A stretch of DNA of 64,000 bases from Ophiosphaerella korrae (Eukaryota > Ascomycota > Dothideomycetes > Pleosporales > Phaeosphaeriaceae), in contig JALNQF010000046.1 in assembly GCA_028456385.1 (NCBI GenBank), forward strand, positions 1 to 64,000, in the 5' to 3' direction. Position 1 is the stretch's first letter, and each line of letters begins with the position of its first letter. Shown piece by piece: positions 10,999-21,982 of this stretch. A program made the translations under genes and the position numbers. Below the pieces are notes generated by a model. It saw nothing but the letters and a program-made list of their open reading frames with translations, made no database searches and was not told the DNA's origin.

Positions 10999-11824
10999 CT
11001 GCAATAAAGAGCGACAGTGATTAGTTGGGAGGGAGTCGTTCTGGCAGAGCTGGCGCAGATGTCGTGCAGCGATCGGGCGTGCGCCATGTTTTGTTTGTGC
11101 AGGCCGCCGTGGCTGGCGTTCCCAGCCACGCTCCCGCCAGTCAGCCCCGCCTATCAGTGGATGAAACGCGGTGCCTTGCATTGGTGCATACCAGCTTCTT
11201 ATTTAGATTTCGATGCACACAAATGCGCTAGGCATCCTGCTGCGAACCATGGATTGTCTTCGCATGCGCTTACCCGGCCAGCCCGCCCATTGAAGGGCGA
11301 ATTCCCCGTGGCTGGTTGGCGGCCCGGGTGCAGCGGTACGCGTCAATACGAGGTCAGATGTCTCGGACTCGACCACCGAGGCCAGCAACGACACCGATGG
11401 CCTGCACATGCCAATCGTACGATGCAGCTTGTCGAATCTCGATGCTCGCCAGCCGCCGGTCAATGGGCAGCTTGCCGAACAGTCTAGGAATCTTGGTGTT
11501 GCTACGGCCAATGCGGCTACCGCCACCGCACCAGTACGGCGCCTAAACTGCCCATTATACGTCATCAATACACGCGTTGGTGGAGACGCGAGGCTGTGTT
11601 TGCCTCTGTGGCTGCACTTCTCCCACGCCTACTCATGACTCGCGTGGTGGCTGAACCCCCAACAGCCAAGGACCACGTGACCACGCGCATCCGTGACACG
11701 CGACTCGCGACAACTTCACCCCTCCATCTCGCCGCCACCATCACAACCAACTCATCAACTCATCACACGCCTCACCACTGCGATTCCGGTTGCCCTCGAC
11801 AGACTCCCAGATGATGCCTTCGCA
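10999..11824. other. Divergent intergenic region
   Basis: This lies between the minus-strand C2 gene and the plus-strand proline-rich gene. Several medium frames exist, but none has recognisable features. It likely holds both promoters and the 5' leader intron of the C2 gene. Confidence 0.45.
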
Positions 11825-12586
11825 ATGCCGCTGCATTCTCCATCACCGCACCGCTTCCTAGCGCCTAACCCCGCAACCACCCAGAAACGCAAACCAAAGC
11901 CCCGGTCCGGCCTGCGCAATGTGTCGGATGCCCATTGCACGCCGCCCGCGCCTGCGAAGCGCTTCGTCATCGCTCCACGTCGAACATCGCACGCGAAAGA
12001 AGAGCCCGCAAAGTGCGATGCCAATGCCGACGAGCCATACCAAACACCTCGCCCCAAGCCGCGCAAACCAGAGCGCACGGAAAGCATCGAGGACCAGCCG
12101 CACCCCAACCCGCCCACCATCGCCCTGTCCATCGAACACCCATTTGGCGAGGACACCCACGACCACGATTTCTCCACCCCCCGCCCCAAACGCCCCCGCA
12201 CCTCCTCTCCACCCACACTTCATTTCCGCCCTCCGCCCACCCACGCTGCTCCGTCCCGCCCCACCTTCCTCATCCCGCCCTCGCCCGTGCCCACGCACCC
12301 CCCACCACACGCCTTCTCACCGACCCGCAAGCACGCCCGCTTCGTGCCCGGCGGCATGGCGGCCGCCATGCAGGCTTACATCCTAGGCGCGACACACACG
12401 CCGTCTGCGCAAAGGATATGTGTGGAGGAGGTACGGGCGGGACCGGGGTTCGCGCTTGTGAGCGGGGAAGGGCAGAGGGCGATTTTGGGGGGCGAGGTGG
12501 GCGTTGGGGAGAGGGTTGGGTGGAGTGGGTGGGAGGTTGAGGTTGGGGGAGAGATTTGGGGGGTGGGCGTTGGGAGGGAGGGGTGA
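11825..12586 (+). CDS. Proline-rich hypothetical protein, 253 aa
   Basis: The ATG at 11825 starts a frame reading MPLHSPSPHRFLAPNP, and the frame also extends upstream to 11693. The protein is disordered, rich in Pro, Thr and basic residues, with a possible nuclear localisation patch (RPKRPRTSS). It ends in a more ordered part with the motif KHARFVPGGMAAAM and a hydrophobic, Gly/Val-rich tail. The FVPGGMA-type motif followed by a short beta-rich segment suggests a conserved fungal family, but I cannot name it. The true 3' end could use an intron, because the last 30 codons are simple G-rich sequence. No function is assigned. Confidence 0.5.
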   Translation: MPLHSPSPHRFLAPNPATTQKRKPKPRSGLRNVSDAHCTPPAPAKRFVIAPRRTSHAKEEPAKCDANADEPYQTPRPKPRKPERTESIEDQPHPNPPTIALSIEHPFGEDTHDHDFSTPRPKRPRTSSPPTLHFRPPPTHAAPSRPTFLIPPSPVPTHPPPHAFSPTRKHARFVPGGMAAAMQAYILGATHTPSAQRICVEEVRAGPGFALVSGEGQRAILGGEVGVGERVGWSGWEVEVGGEIWGVGVGREG

Positions 12587-12934
12587 GGCGGATGGGTCTG
12601 GTTTGGAGGGCGAACGAGTTCTTGGGATTGGCAGATGCGAAGGCTCCCTCTTTTGACTTCTCCACCATCTCACGCTCATCTATGCCCCCGGTCGATACTT
12701 CCCGACTCCAAAAAGGAGCCTTGGAACGCAACTACCTTACCTACCCGACTCTGTTTCTTGCCCCAATGGTAGTAGAGGGATGACTAGTTCTAAGATAAAC
12801 GAGCTTGGCCATGATCTTGTACTGTGGAAGGACGTAGGCCTTTGCCTCGAGCCAGAATGAGTCGTCGAGCCCGATACCAGCAGTATACAAACAGCCTTTA
12901 AACAGGGTGGGGGTATTTTTTTGGGCAAATTGCC
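12587..12934. other. Intergenic, nothing recognised
   Basis: A 75-codon plus-strand frame (12556-12783) overlaps the end of the previous gene. It could be an alternative 3' exon, but there is no clear splice evidence. Confidence 0.35.
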
Positions 12935-13447
12935 AGTGTTTGTAAACTCCCTCGCAACGGAAGCAGTCAGCAGACTCTATGGTATCGAGGTTGAGGCGTC
13001 TTCGCGGCTCGTAAACAGGATATTATCGGACTAGTCAAACCCAGCTGTCAAGACGTCCGACGAATCGTCCGCTCTGCCCCGTCTTCCTTACTCTTGAGGG
13101 TTTCCTTGCCCGTCGATTCGTACTTTAAAACAATCAGCGAAGTGGCCACGTTGAGCTGGGTACAGCAAAATACAGCACCACCGGTCCCATCAGTTTTGGA
13201 CTTTACTTCCAATAGTAATAATCCGATTAGATTTAAATGGATCCTCATGCCACAGATGCCCGGGAACATGCTCGCCGACGCATGGAGAAGCCTTGGTACG
13301 CGGCCTCTACATATTAGATACGCCATGATGGTTAGTCTCAAACTCGTTCCATACGCAGTTCGAACTTCAGAGACCGATAGTATGACTCGAAGCACCCTTG
13401 TTATGATTCAAAGTACAACAACTCAGTCACTGCTACTACGTATTTAA
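12935..13447 (+). pseudogene. Fragment of an APH-type phosphotransferase gene
   Basis: Residues encoded at about 13050-13310 read RVSLPVDSYFKTISEVATL, then WVQQNTAPPVPSVLDF, then WILMPQMPGNMLADAWRS. This matches the N-lobe of fungal aminoglycoside-phosphotransferase/choline-kinase-like proteins, including the SEVAT and PVP motifs. An in-frame-looking segment about 12940-13035 (SRLYGIEVEASSRLVNRI) could be the preceding part, but a stop and a frame change lie between them. The C-lobe with the catalytic HxD and the DxD is absent before the next feature. It is best seen as a decayed, truncated copy; an intron-split gene with errors is less likely. Confidence 0.55.
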
Positions 13448-13811
13448 CCCGCTCGCCCCCCAGCTCCACTTCAATACACCCCATAGCCACAACATCCTCA
13501 ACGCCGCCCACCGAGCGCTCAACCTCCCAGAACGCAAGTACATACCCGAACCCCCTACGCTCACCATTCACACTTGCTAATCTCGCACCCAGCACCCCGC
13601 CACAAGATCCACCCCCACAATCGTAAACCCCCATCCCCCCCACCCCATTCTCCGCGCACACCCAACCTACACCAGCACCGCGTAGCGCCGTGCTCGAGTA
13701 CCTCAACGGCGCGTCCCCGGGCGACGCCCAACCGCCGGGTAATCTGTACCCAGGGCCATGAAGTATTGTACGGAAATGCGACAGTGTGCCCAGGTTATAA
13801 GTGGCATTCAC
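13401..13811 (-). CDS. Uncharacterised open frame, possible exon
   Basis: A long open minus-strand frame (open to about 13945, but without an ATG) encodes a Gly- and Val-rich sequence with four cysteines, including VYDCGGGSCGGVLGARL. Base composition is GC-rich, unlike the flanks. It might be an internal exon of a gene whose start I cannot place, or a chance frame opposite C-rich DNA. No family is recognised. Confidence 0.25.
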   Translation of the reverse strand: MNATYNLGTLSHFRTILHGPGYRLPGGWASPGDAPLRYSSTALRGAGVGWVCAENGVGGMGVYDCGGGSCGGVLGARLASVNGERRGFGYVLAFWEVERSVGGVEDVVAMGCIEVELGGERVKYVVAVTELLYFES

Positions 13812-13945
13812 GTAAAAGGGTATGGTGCTGGGGTTCTGAGGGATGAAGGTTGCTGCGTGGGCATGGCCTGGTCTCTTCAGTTTTATGTTGCGTGTATGCT
13901 GGTACTGTTTCCTAGATGAAGAAATTGTGTGTTTTCTGGTTGTTT

Positions 13946-14679
13946 ATGCCAAGGAAAAGGCGGCGAGAAACTGGATGCCGTGGACGAACGGCTGATGAGG
14001 TGCGGGCCCTCTTCCTTTCACTGGCAGGGTCTGCGCGAGAGAGATTGACGCTGACAACTTCTCGGCAACACAGACCACTAGGTCCTTCGTCCTTCAAGAT
14101 TGGTTATGGTGTGGCTTTCGGTATGGCGATTCTAATTCGAGGTTGGGGTTTAATTCGTGTATCTAGATTAGATGGTATGCATTTCTCGATGACGTTCGTT
14201 GGCTTTCCAGTTCGTGTTTGAGCGTATCAATAAATCATGCATATCCCATACGTATATCAAAGGGCACTGCTACGTGAAAAACTATCGCATCGAAGATTGA
14301 ATGTGTTGAGTAAATTTGGAAGGCCATCCATCCAAGCATCTAGTAGGCAAGCGCATAGAATATCTCTGAACTCAACTTTCGTATGAACGCATACCACGAT
14401 GTTGATTCGAATCGCGATGTGAGGCAGGAGCTTTGGTGTTCTTCTGTCCTGGATGATAAAGATTCGTCCAAGGTTATCTCCACGTGGTTTGGAGGTACTT
14501 CCCTGTGTCAACCTTGGAACGATACGATGCCGCCCTTATACGCCAGCGCACTTCTCACCTTTCCCTTTCCTCTTCACTTTCCTTCTCTCTCTCCTTTCCA
14601 AATTTCTAGTCTTTACTTCTCAAACATTCCTTTGCGCTTCCTCCTTACAACATACCACTTATCAACAAATTTCTTCACA
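13946..14679. other. Intergenic, nothing firm
   Basis: Short frames only. A pyrimidine-rich stretch at 14560-14680 precedes the next ATG and looks like a fungal promoter or leader. Confidence 0.4.
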
Positions 14680-15064
14680 ATGAGGCGGTCGCCAGCCAAA
14701 AATGCAAAGCAATCGCCCCTCTTGCAGCTCCTTGGAGGCAAGTATATCTACGAAAATGGGTCTCGACATACTTACTGACCACACACGCACACAGAAATCC
14801 GCAACCAAATCTGCTCCTGCATCATCCAGCCTACTTCGGTAAAACTCAAGCCACTTGCTTCCCGTCTCTATAAAAACGGAAAACCCGTCAGAAACTCTCG
14901 ACACTGGATCAAAACCCTGCTTCGGTATCCTACATACCTGTCACCAGTTACGCAACGAGTGTCCCCCCTTTCTCGTGATACCACATCAGTATCCATTGTG
15001 GCATACTAGGATGCACGTAGAAGTAGGAGGCAGGTGGCGACCTGCAGTCGATGAGACGAGTTGA
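14680..15064 (+). pseudogene. Damaged F-box/2EXR-like gene with a GC-AG intron
   Basis: The ATG at 14680 starts MRRSPAKNAKQSPLLQLLG. A 57-nt GC-AG intron (14738-14794; AG|GCAAGT..CACACAG) then joins to EIRNQICSCIIQPTS. This start, a Leu-rich piece followed by EIRNxI, is typical of fungal F-box-like or 2EXR proteins, as is the later segment ILHTCHQLRNECPPF. That later segment lies in another frame, and no second intron restores it. The gene is therefore frameshifted (around 14845-14880) and ends early at 15064, after about 120 codons. A sequencing error could give the same picture. Confidence 0.5.
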
Positions 15065-15316
15065 AATATATGGATTGAGTGGCTATTTTATGAGTAACTA
15101 ATGCTCGCATCCATAAATTACTCGTTGGTGGCTTCCGCATCGGGAAATTATGCCTCGGCAACTTTCGGCTCGCCATCACGCTAAACTCTCACTCTCGGGC
15201 TACTATTTACCTCATCATCCGCAATCCTACCCCTAATAAAGGTATTTTGCAATTGTTCCCCCCCCACCCCAAATCCTTCCATCTCACATATCACAATATT
15301 AACACAACCATACAAC

Positions 15317-15740
15317 ATGCCAATTGACGTCATTGCACTTCTCACGCCCAGTCCAGGCAAGGCGGACAGAGTGTGTTTCGACCACGAACAAAACTAGCAG
15401 AACCCTAACAATACTCCCAGGTTGAAGAGCTTCTCGTTCAGGCCGCCGCTTCTGTAAAAGCGAATGAACCTGGTACATTACGTTATCATGTCCACAAGGA
15501 AGTAAAGGGCGATGCCCCAACATTCATTGTGCTGGAAACGTATATAATCCCGTCCTATGTTTGACTTTGAAATCCGTATTGATGGTGCGTAGATATAAGG
15601 ATAATGCGGCGATTGCTGTGCATTCGAAAAGCGAGGTCTTGAAGACTATGGGCAGGGCAATCAAGTCGGAGGGCCTACTCGCTGTGCCGATGAAGGTGAT
15701 TGTGACGAAAGAGGTGGGCGGGTATGCTAGTAAACTTTGA
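15317..15740 (+). CDS. ABM-domain (antibiotic biosynthesis monooxygenase-like) protein
   Basis: Three exons, 15317-15370, 15421-15539 and 15593-15740, give 106 residues. The introns are 50 and 53 nt (GTGTGT..CCCAG and GTATAT..CGTAG). The protein reads MPIDVIALLTPSPGKADRVE, then LRYHVHKEVKGDAPTFIVLE, and ETYKDNAAIAVHSKSEVLKT. This is the dimeric alpha-beta barrel of the ABM family, whose known members are quinol monooxygenases and cofactor-free oxygenases. The length fits the family (about 100 residues). The His in the YHVHKE segment and the HxxSE motif are conserved positions. The substrate is unknown. The last exon ends in KL, near but not exactly a peroxisomal SKL (ASKL), so peroxisomal targeting is possible. 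Confidence 0.85.
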
Positions 15741-17331
15741 GGATAGCAGGTCGTAGAACTGGGTTGAAAGAGTATTGGCCTGAAACTATATGATGATGCA
15801 ACAGCACAATAGCATAAATTTTGTCATGAAAAGCGTTATAAACGGTCTTATCAAATGATCCTTTGGTTATCAGCCAATAGGTTCGTCTTCGTCAAGTGTC
15901 GTTAGTTGTTCCCTGAAGGTGCAATTCATTGCAAGTTATATCGTGACTATTTTCCTCTACCTGAAGTCTTCACCTAAAGCGATAATCACCATATATATCC
16001 TTCGGAAGCCGTTCCATGAACTTGAAAATACATTAATCTTACTTTGGAGGCGGGTGTTAATCTTTGTAGATTTCTTCAACCACCCTCTCACATCTTCTTC
16101 TAGGCATTTCCAATAAGTGCGTTACGGTTCGAAGAGGACTACATCTTATTATTTACGTCAGACGTCAAGTACGACTAAAGGCTACGACGATGCCTTGGAT
16201 CTGTTTGCAGGAGTTGGGAAGCTTCTAACAGTTACTGCCATTAGAGACTACCCGTTCCGGAAAATTACAGCACACAAATCGACACAAGTAGTTTCCAAAC
16301 TAAAGGGCAGCTGAAGGAGAGAGGCGGCGGCCCTATACATATACGGAAGCCGTCAACAAACGAACCCTAGAGTCAGTTTTGAGTTATGGAGCGATATGAA
16401 ATATGTCAAGTCAGTTGGTAATCTCAAATATTTAATAGACGTATTTACCTCGAAGGGATGATACAGGATGTGTAAGGCTAAGGGTATACAGAGAAGTGCT
16501 AAGTTCCTTTTGAGTAACGAAGTGGCTTGATAGGCAGCAAGCTTACCATACACATGTAAGCATTTTAACCGCGTGTATCGCTACTTGGGTGCAGTGTGGT
16601 TCGATGAGCAATCGAGTCATACTCGTCCAGTACCGCGCTGATACCTGTAATTTCAATTCCTTTCTCGAACGACCTAGGTAATTATTGGAAACATCATTAC
16701 CTTCATACTTTTTCAATCCTTTTCTTCTCAAAAGGTTTGCTTTACCCGATGCGAACCCCCTTATTCCCTAGGTGCCGAATAGATTATACGTCTAGAGTTC
16801 TGTTTCACTCCACTACTTGGAGGTGCAATGGCTAGTTTGCAACCAAGGCGTCAGTGTTATAGACACAACTGCACATTTCAATAAATAATTTCCAACCCTA
16901 TTTTATCATTTCTCCGATACCAAGTGTTGATAGGAATATTTTCGGGCGGCCAATAAGCGGCCTCAGGGGATTGTGACGAAAGGTGCTACGAGAATAACCT
17001 CAGTGGAAGCTAGGCCCCAACCATGCATATGTCAATGCCTCCCAATACCGTGCAACCCCACTCCGTGTTACTCTTGCGAATCATAAATCTGTAGAACATT
17101 GGCCACAGCACTCAGCGCCAAGCAATCACCAGTTGTTCGATAACGTGGTGAGCGCTTAGTGGCTCCGCTTAACGGGGCAACCAACACCAGGTGGACTCAA
17201 ACACATGTGTACGCCTAATAACCCTTCTATAGCCTCTCCGCTCGATTCTTCTTATCAGTCTTACTTATATTCCCAATACTCTCGCCCTATTTCAAAAGAA
17301 TCCTTTCGTCTGTTTGTTTGCCTAGAGTACG
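15741..17331. other. AT-rich gap, nothing recognised
   Basis: About 1.6 kb without a gene. Frames are short and AT-biased. No inverted repeats or transposase fragments were recognised. Confidence 0.45.
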
Positions 17332-19376
17332 ATGGAAAGCCACCTTGATAATGCACAGAAGGACCTACAGCAGGAAAGGATATTGCTGGGGGATGAAATA
17401 GCTCCGCCGACTTCCGCTCCAAATGCCAATGTGAAGAAGAAGTCAAAGAAAAAGAAGCTTACATTTGGAGTTGTGGAAGAAATCCCAGCCGAGCCTGTCA
17501 CCCAGGAACCTGCTCAAGAATGTCCAGTCGAACCCACACCAGAACCTATATTGGATACAAGTTCAAAGAAAAAATTAAATAAAAAAAAGGCGCTTGTGTC
17601 TGAGGACCAAGTTACACTGAGAACTCCTGTTCTAGGATTTGTTCAAAGACCTCCCGACATCCCTGATGTCGTCCCTGATGCCGACTTGCAGGAACAGAAC
17701 ACTTCGTAAGAGCCTCCTCGCAATCCTTCGCAACATTTTTTCGTATTCATCGGCTAAAAGAAGCTTTCAGTCCATATACCAAACCTCCTGTCACTCTTCT
17801 AATGGGCATAAATAGAACAGCCTATTACGTTCCCAAGCATCTTCTCCAGTCCTTGCAGCGGAGCCTCATCTATCCAGATAGGAAAATAAATCTTCCGGAC
17901 ATTGACGCAGACACAGGCCACACCTTGGTTCACTACCTATACAGCGGTGATTACCAGTTGTCAAATGACGAAACCAACATCTCAGCGACTCTTCCCCACA
18001 CAGGCTTTAAAGGTGCTCTTTTGGTTTATATCATGGCACAGAAGTACGAACTCCCAGGCCTTCAAAAGATGGCGATAAACGAGATGGAAAGTCACGGCAG
18101 AACTTTATCCATTTCTGAAATCCTCCAGTTGACAAAAGATCACTTCTCGAAACTCGATCTTGGCAGTTTTGTTCACCACTACCTATGGAGGAAGAGCAAA
18201 GAAACATTCAAAGAAGGTGGCTATTTTGAGTTCTCGAGTGACTCTTTCCTGGAGAGCCTGGATAACGCAGGACTCAACAGGTTCATGATGAAGTGTGTCG
18301 TAGACCTTTACAGCGAGAAGGTCGCAGAGGCGCTATCGTTGAAAGCCAAGCTTGATGAACATATTAATAAAGCTGGGAGGACGCACGTACGCCTTCGCGA
18401 GGACAGTGCCATATATATAGGTGATGTACAACCCGAGAATAATCATGTTCATCCCGACCAGCCCGAGTCAGTTACAGTGTCTACGGATGATTACTGTGAA
18501 ATTGAGGTTCCGGTCTCAGAATGTCTAGAACCAACTCTCGAGGTTCCTGAAGAACTCATCGTGGCTCTCGAAGAGACTGTCGTGGAGTGTCCTAGCGAAG
18601 TACCCCAAGAAGACATTGCTTTCGAGCCTGACCCAACACCTGAAATCCAAGAAGATGTTGCTTTCGGGTCTGATCCAACACCTGAAATCCAAGAAGACAC
18701 TGCTTTCGAGTCTGATCCAACACCTGAAATCCAAGAAGATGTTGCTTTCGAGCCTGATCTAACACCCGAAACCCAAGGAGACATTGTTGTCGAGTCTGAG
18801 CCAATACCCGAACCCGAGGCTGAAAGAGAAATACCATGCGAAGTTGTCCCTGAATCTAATATCACACCAAGCGAAGAGGTCATAGCTGAGACGTGCGACC
18901 TCTATGCGGGTATGAGTAAATCCAAGAGAAAGAAAAAGATGAAGAAATTGCACCAGAAGATAGAAGAAGAGAAGGCACTCTTGGAACTTGGAAAAATAGA
19001 GCTAGCAGCAACGACGGCGGCTCTTGAGCTTCATGATCAACACGATGAAAATACTGTGCCTCTAGAGTCGAGCGGTAACAAAGTACAGTCTGTCAATAAT
19101 TCAGGTATTCTTCAGACTCCTTTTTGACTAACAATATCTACTGATAGTGCCTTCGCAGATTATCTTCATCGACATGCAGTCCAAGCTGCAGTGCCCTTAA
19201 AGGTTACAAACACGCCGTGCCCCTTTCAGGATGAACATCTCCGTGAAATCGATGCATGGAGTAAATGCGCATCATGCCGGGCAGTTATGCAGCGAGCTTT
19301 CTTTCAGAGCACGCAGCAAAATCCGAATGGACAAATTATGTTCGAGAATCTGAACCATATTGGGGGGCAGTTGTAG
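17332..19376 (+). CDS. BTB/POZ-domain protein with acidic tandem repeats
   Basis: Exons 17332-17705, 17771-19104 and 19159-19376 give 641 residues; introns are 65 nt (GTAAGA..TTTCAG) and 54 nt (GTATTC..TCGCAG). Residues 1-125 are acidic with Lys-rich blocks (KKKSKKKKLTFG). Residues about 130-260 hold a BTB-like fold (PPVTLLMGINRTAYYVPKHL, then HTLVHYLYSGDY and the helices after it). Residues about 395-465 carry five 14-residue repeats of the type DVAFESDPTPEIQE. A second Lys-rich block (SKSKRKKKMKKLHQK) and a coiled region follow, and the last exon has paired cysteines (CPF..CASC). BTB domains mediate dimerisation or Cullin-3 binding; the role here is unknown. It lies just upstream of a foldback element. 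Confidence 0.8.
18612..18821 (+). repeat. Five 42-bp coding tandem repeats
   Basis: Units start at 18612, 18654, 18696, 18738 and 18780. They encode D(I/V/T)(A/V)(F/V)(E/G) followed by (P/S)(D/E)-rich PTPEIQE-like sequence. The first four are close to each other; the fifth is diverged. The unit length is a multiple of three, so copy-number changes keep the frame. Confidence 0.85.
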
Positions 19377-19740
19377 AAACCTTTGTGCCGGACAGAAAAA
19401 TTGCGAATGATGAGAAGGAAATAATATTATAAGGGACTGTTTCGTTTCCTCCCATGGATGCCTATACAACAAGCATCTTCTTGTTTCGTTTTGTGGGCCT
19501 TCAAGATATGTCACATGATCCCGAGGTCTCCTTAGAATAAGGTACGTATTGAACTCAGGATTAAGTCAAGAAATGAGAAAATCTCACTCTACTTAAACAA
19601 AATGGAGGAGTAATTAACAAATGTACTTGTCTGTCGTAAAACCAAAGATCTGGTTTGCCTAACTCTCGAGGAGGACGATCAAACCTTAGATCTAAACATC
19701 ATAGATCTCAACTGTTTGCTGCGAAACAGTATTTACCTAT

Positions 19741-20227
19741 ACGGGGATGGATTTAGGCTTCGTTCAATGAACCAATGAACGAACAAGGTAGAGTGACTGA
19801 ACCGTGGTAACTAGTTAACGTGTTCCACCACTGAGCTGCGTACCCCAGTAAGCTGCGCACCTCAAAATCCACCAAAAATCGCAAAAATTGTATCGCAATA
19901 TCTCAACATCAACTTACTAATCAGATCTAAAATTTTATATCTATTATTATATTCCTATTTTAAGATACCTATTTAACTTATTAGATATTTTGTTATATAG
20001 TTCTAGCGGTATGGCAATTTGGCTTAAAATTGGGGGCTAAAACTCAATAACTTAATAATAGCCAGACTTAAAATTTTAAAATTTATTATTAAGTCAATGT
20101 TGAGATAATAAGATGCGGTTTTTGCGTTTTTTGGTGAATTTTGAGGTGCTGATTCAGCGCGAACTAGTGGTCACGTCACCACGCTCATTCATTGGCTTAT
20201 CAACCGAAAGGCCAAATCCATCCATGG
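19741..20227. mobile_element. Long-TIR foldback element (MITE-like), about 490 bp
   Basis: The inner arms 19857-19909 and 20097-20149 are near-perfect reverse complements (GCACCTCAAAAT(C/T)CACCAAAA and on), and most differences are transitions. Weaker complementarity continues outwards to GGATGGATTT at 19745 and its counterpart AAATCCATCC at 20214-20223. The interior is AT-rich and has no ORF. No target-site duplication is certain. The interior shares words such as AAATTGGGGGC(T/C)(A)AAA with the element at 25.8 kb, so both may come from one family. The left outer arm read on the minus strand resembles a tRNA A-box (CAGCTCAGTGG). Confidence 0.7.
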
Positions 20228-20344
20228 ACACACAATCTCTTAGTCACATGTAACATCATTGTTACGCGACGAAGCAGGGACTCGCAACTATCAACAATGC
20301 ACGCGAGGCCCTCATCTACACAACACGGTTGAAAAACGGTCGCA

Positions 20345-21286
20345 ATGAGTTCGTCACAAGCACCCAACAAACGCCTGCTTCATGATGGCGAGGAGGCTCC
20401 GGTTGCGAAACGTGGCAGAGGCCGTCCACGCAAAAACAGCATCACACCTCTGCCGCTCCCCAAAGACCCAAACGCCCCCAAACGCGGACGCGGTCGACCC
20501 AGGAAAACCCCCGATGCCACTCCGGCGACTGAAAAAACCACCGCTACCTCAAGACGAGGTCGTCCAAAGAAAGACACGGCGACAACGACACCATCCACCA
20601 AGGCCCGCAATCGTACAAGCCAAAATTCTGGACAGAAAAAGGGTTCCGTTTTGAACCGACCCAGAGGTCGCCCCAAAAAGCTCAACGCCACTGCTAGCAA
20701 TACGGTACCACTGCCTTTAACCAAGAAGATTACACAAACTACCAGCAAAGGTAGTGCGAAACTTTCCGATATCACTGGCACATATGAAATTAGCTGCGAG
20801 GAGGTCGAGGGGAATTGGCCGGAGATGGCTGAGGACATGGTCATGGCTGTCACTACCCTGCCATACACCAATTCCGCCCTTATTGCATCGTTCAACCTTG
20901 GTATCCTTGAAGGTACCATGCTGCTTGCGGCGGACCAAGCCACTCTTGATTCTGAGCGTCAAAAAGTGGAAAGGGATGCCAGCTTCAAACCCAGCAAGTC
21001 CAAGAGTCCAGCTCTGCAGGATCACATTGTATACTTTGCCTGGCGTGGGCGGGATACGGGCGACTCGAACATGGTTCATCCGGGCACGCATGGTGGGCAA
21101 ACCGGGATTCTGAAGATTAGGGACAACGATTCGATGTCTTTCGAGGGAGAGGGTTCGTTTTCATCGTTGGGGTCCAAATGCAAATTCGAGGGCACCAAAG
21201 TAGATGACAGCATTGATGGAGTGCCAGAGCCATGGAACAACTTCGATGAAGATGCGTACGAGGAGGCGAATCGAAATCGTTGGTAA
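20345..21286 (+). CDS. AT-hook DNA-binding protein, 313 aa
   Basis: A single exon starting at 20345. Residues 20-120 carry four AT-hooks: KRGRGRPRK twice, SRRGRPKK and RPRGRPKK. They bind the minor groove of AT-rich DNA in known proteins. Residues about 150-313 form a conserved-looking domain (ITGTYEISCEEVEGNWPEMA, LIASFNLGILEGTMLLAA, HIVYFAWRGRDTGDS) typical of a family seen in Dothideomycetes that I cannot name. A chromatin or regulatory role in the nucleus is inferred. No intron is needed. The gene lies about 120 bp from the foldback element. Confidence 0.75.
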   Translation: MSSSQAPNKRLLHDGEEAPVAKRGRGRPRKNSITPLPLPKDPNAPKRGRGRPRKTPDATPATEKTTATSRRGRPKKDTATTTPSTKARNRTSQNSGQKKGSVLNRPRGRPKKLNATASNTVPLPLTKKITQTTSKGSAKLSDITGTYEISCEEVEGNWPEMAEDMVMAVTTLPYTNSALIASFNLGILEGTMLLAADQATLDSERQKVERDASFKPSKSKSPALQDHIVYFAWRGRDTGDSNMVHPGTHGGQTGILKIRDNDSMSFEGEGSFSSLGSKCKFEGTKVDDSIDGVPEPWNNFDEDAYEEANRNRW

Positions 21287-21982
21287 AGACGCCATATATA
21301 TGCATTAGGATAGGCGATAGTCCTGGGCTGAGCTGATAAACTAAACGCACAAGTGTAAACTCTCGTGTTTTTATAGGAGTACCATCAAATCTATGTTAAA
21401 ACGCTTTGTGTGCATCATATGACAATATTTTGCAAAGCCAATATTTCAAAAACACGAGAGATCTCTGTCCTATTTTCCTTCGAGTTGAGATGATAGATTG
21501 CTGCGTTTGCAGGCCACCATTAACAACATTTCAAAACCCACATATATGCCCAAAAGCTATGCAAGGAGACATACTACTTTTTCATCAATACATTTCACCC
21601 AATCTCCATCTTGCAGTCTAGAAGCTATGAATACGACCCACGGTAATTTCATCAATCATACAACCATACAGTAGATATGGGAATTTTAATTTTCTCAACA
21701 ATTACCTTGCCAAAAATGTTTAACAGCAGAATAAATCTTATTGTAATAGCTTAGATAGGTATAGGCTGTTGAGAAACGAGTAGTTCATACCCCTCCAAGT
21801 AGACTAGTTCTTGTGTCCGACTGCTCAGTGTCCAATTGGAAACTCTTTATAATCAAATATACCCATAGAGAATATAGTATAACTACATAGTTAGTAAGTT
21901 TTCATGGAACACCTTTTTCCGTCTCGATATCGTGCCTCTGACCAGAACCGACCTTAGAGGTGGTTTCGTCTGTCTTGAACAC
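21287..21982. other. AT-rich intergenic, nothing recognised
   Basis: No supported ORF or repeat. It separates the convergent ends of the AT-hook gene and the secreted-protein gene. Confidence 0.5.
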
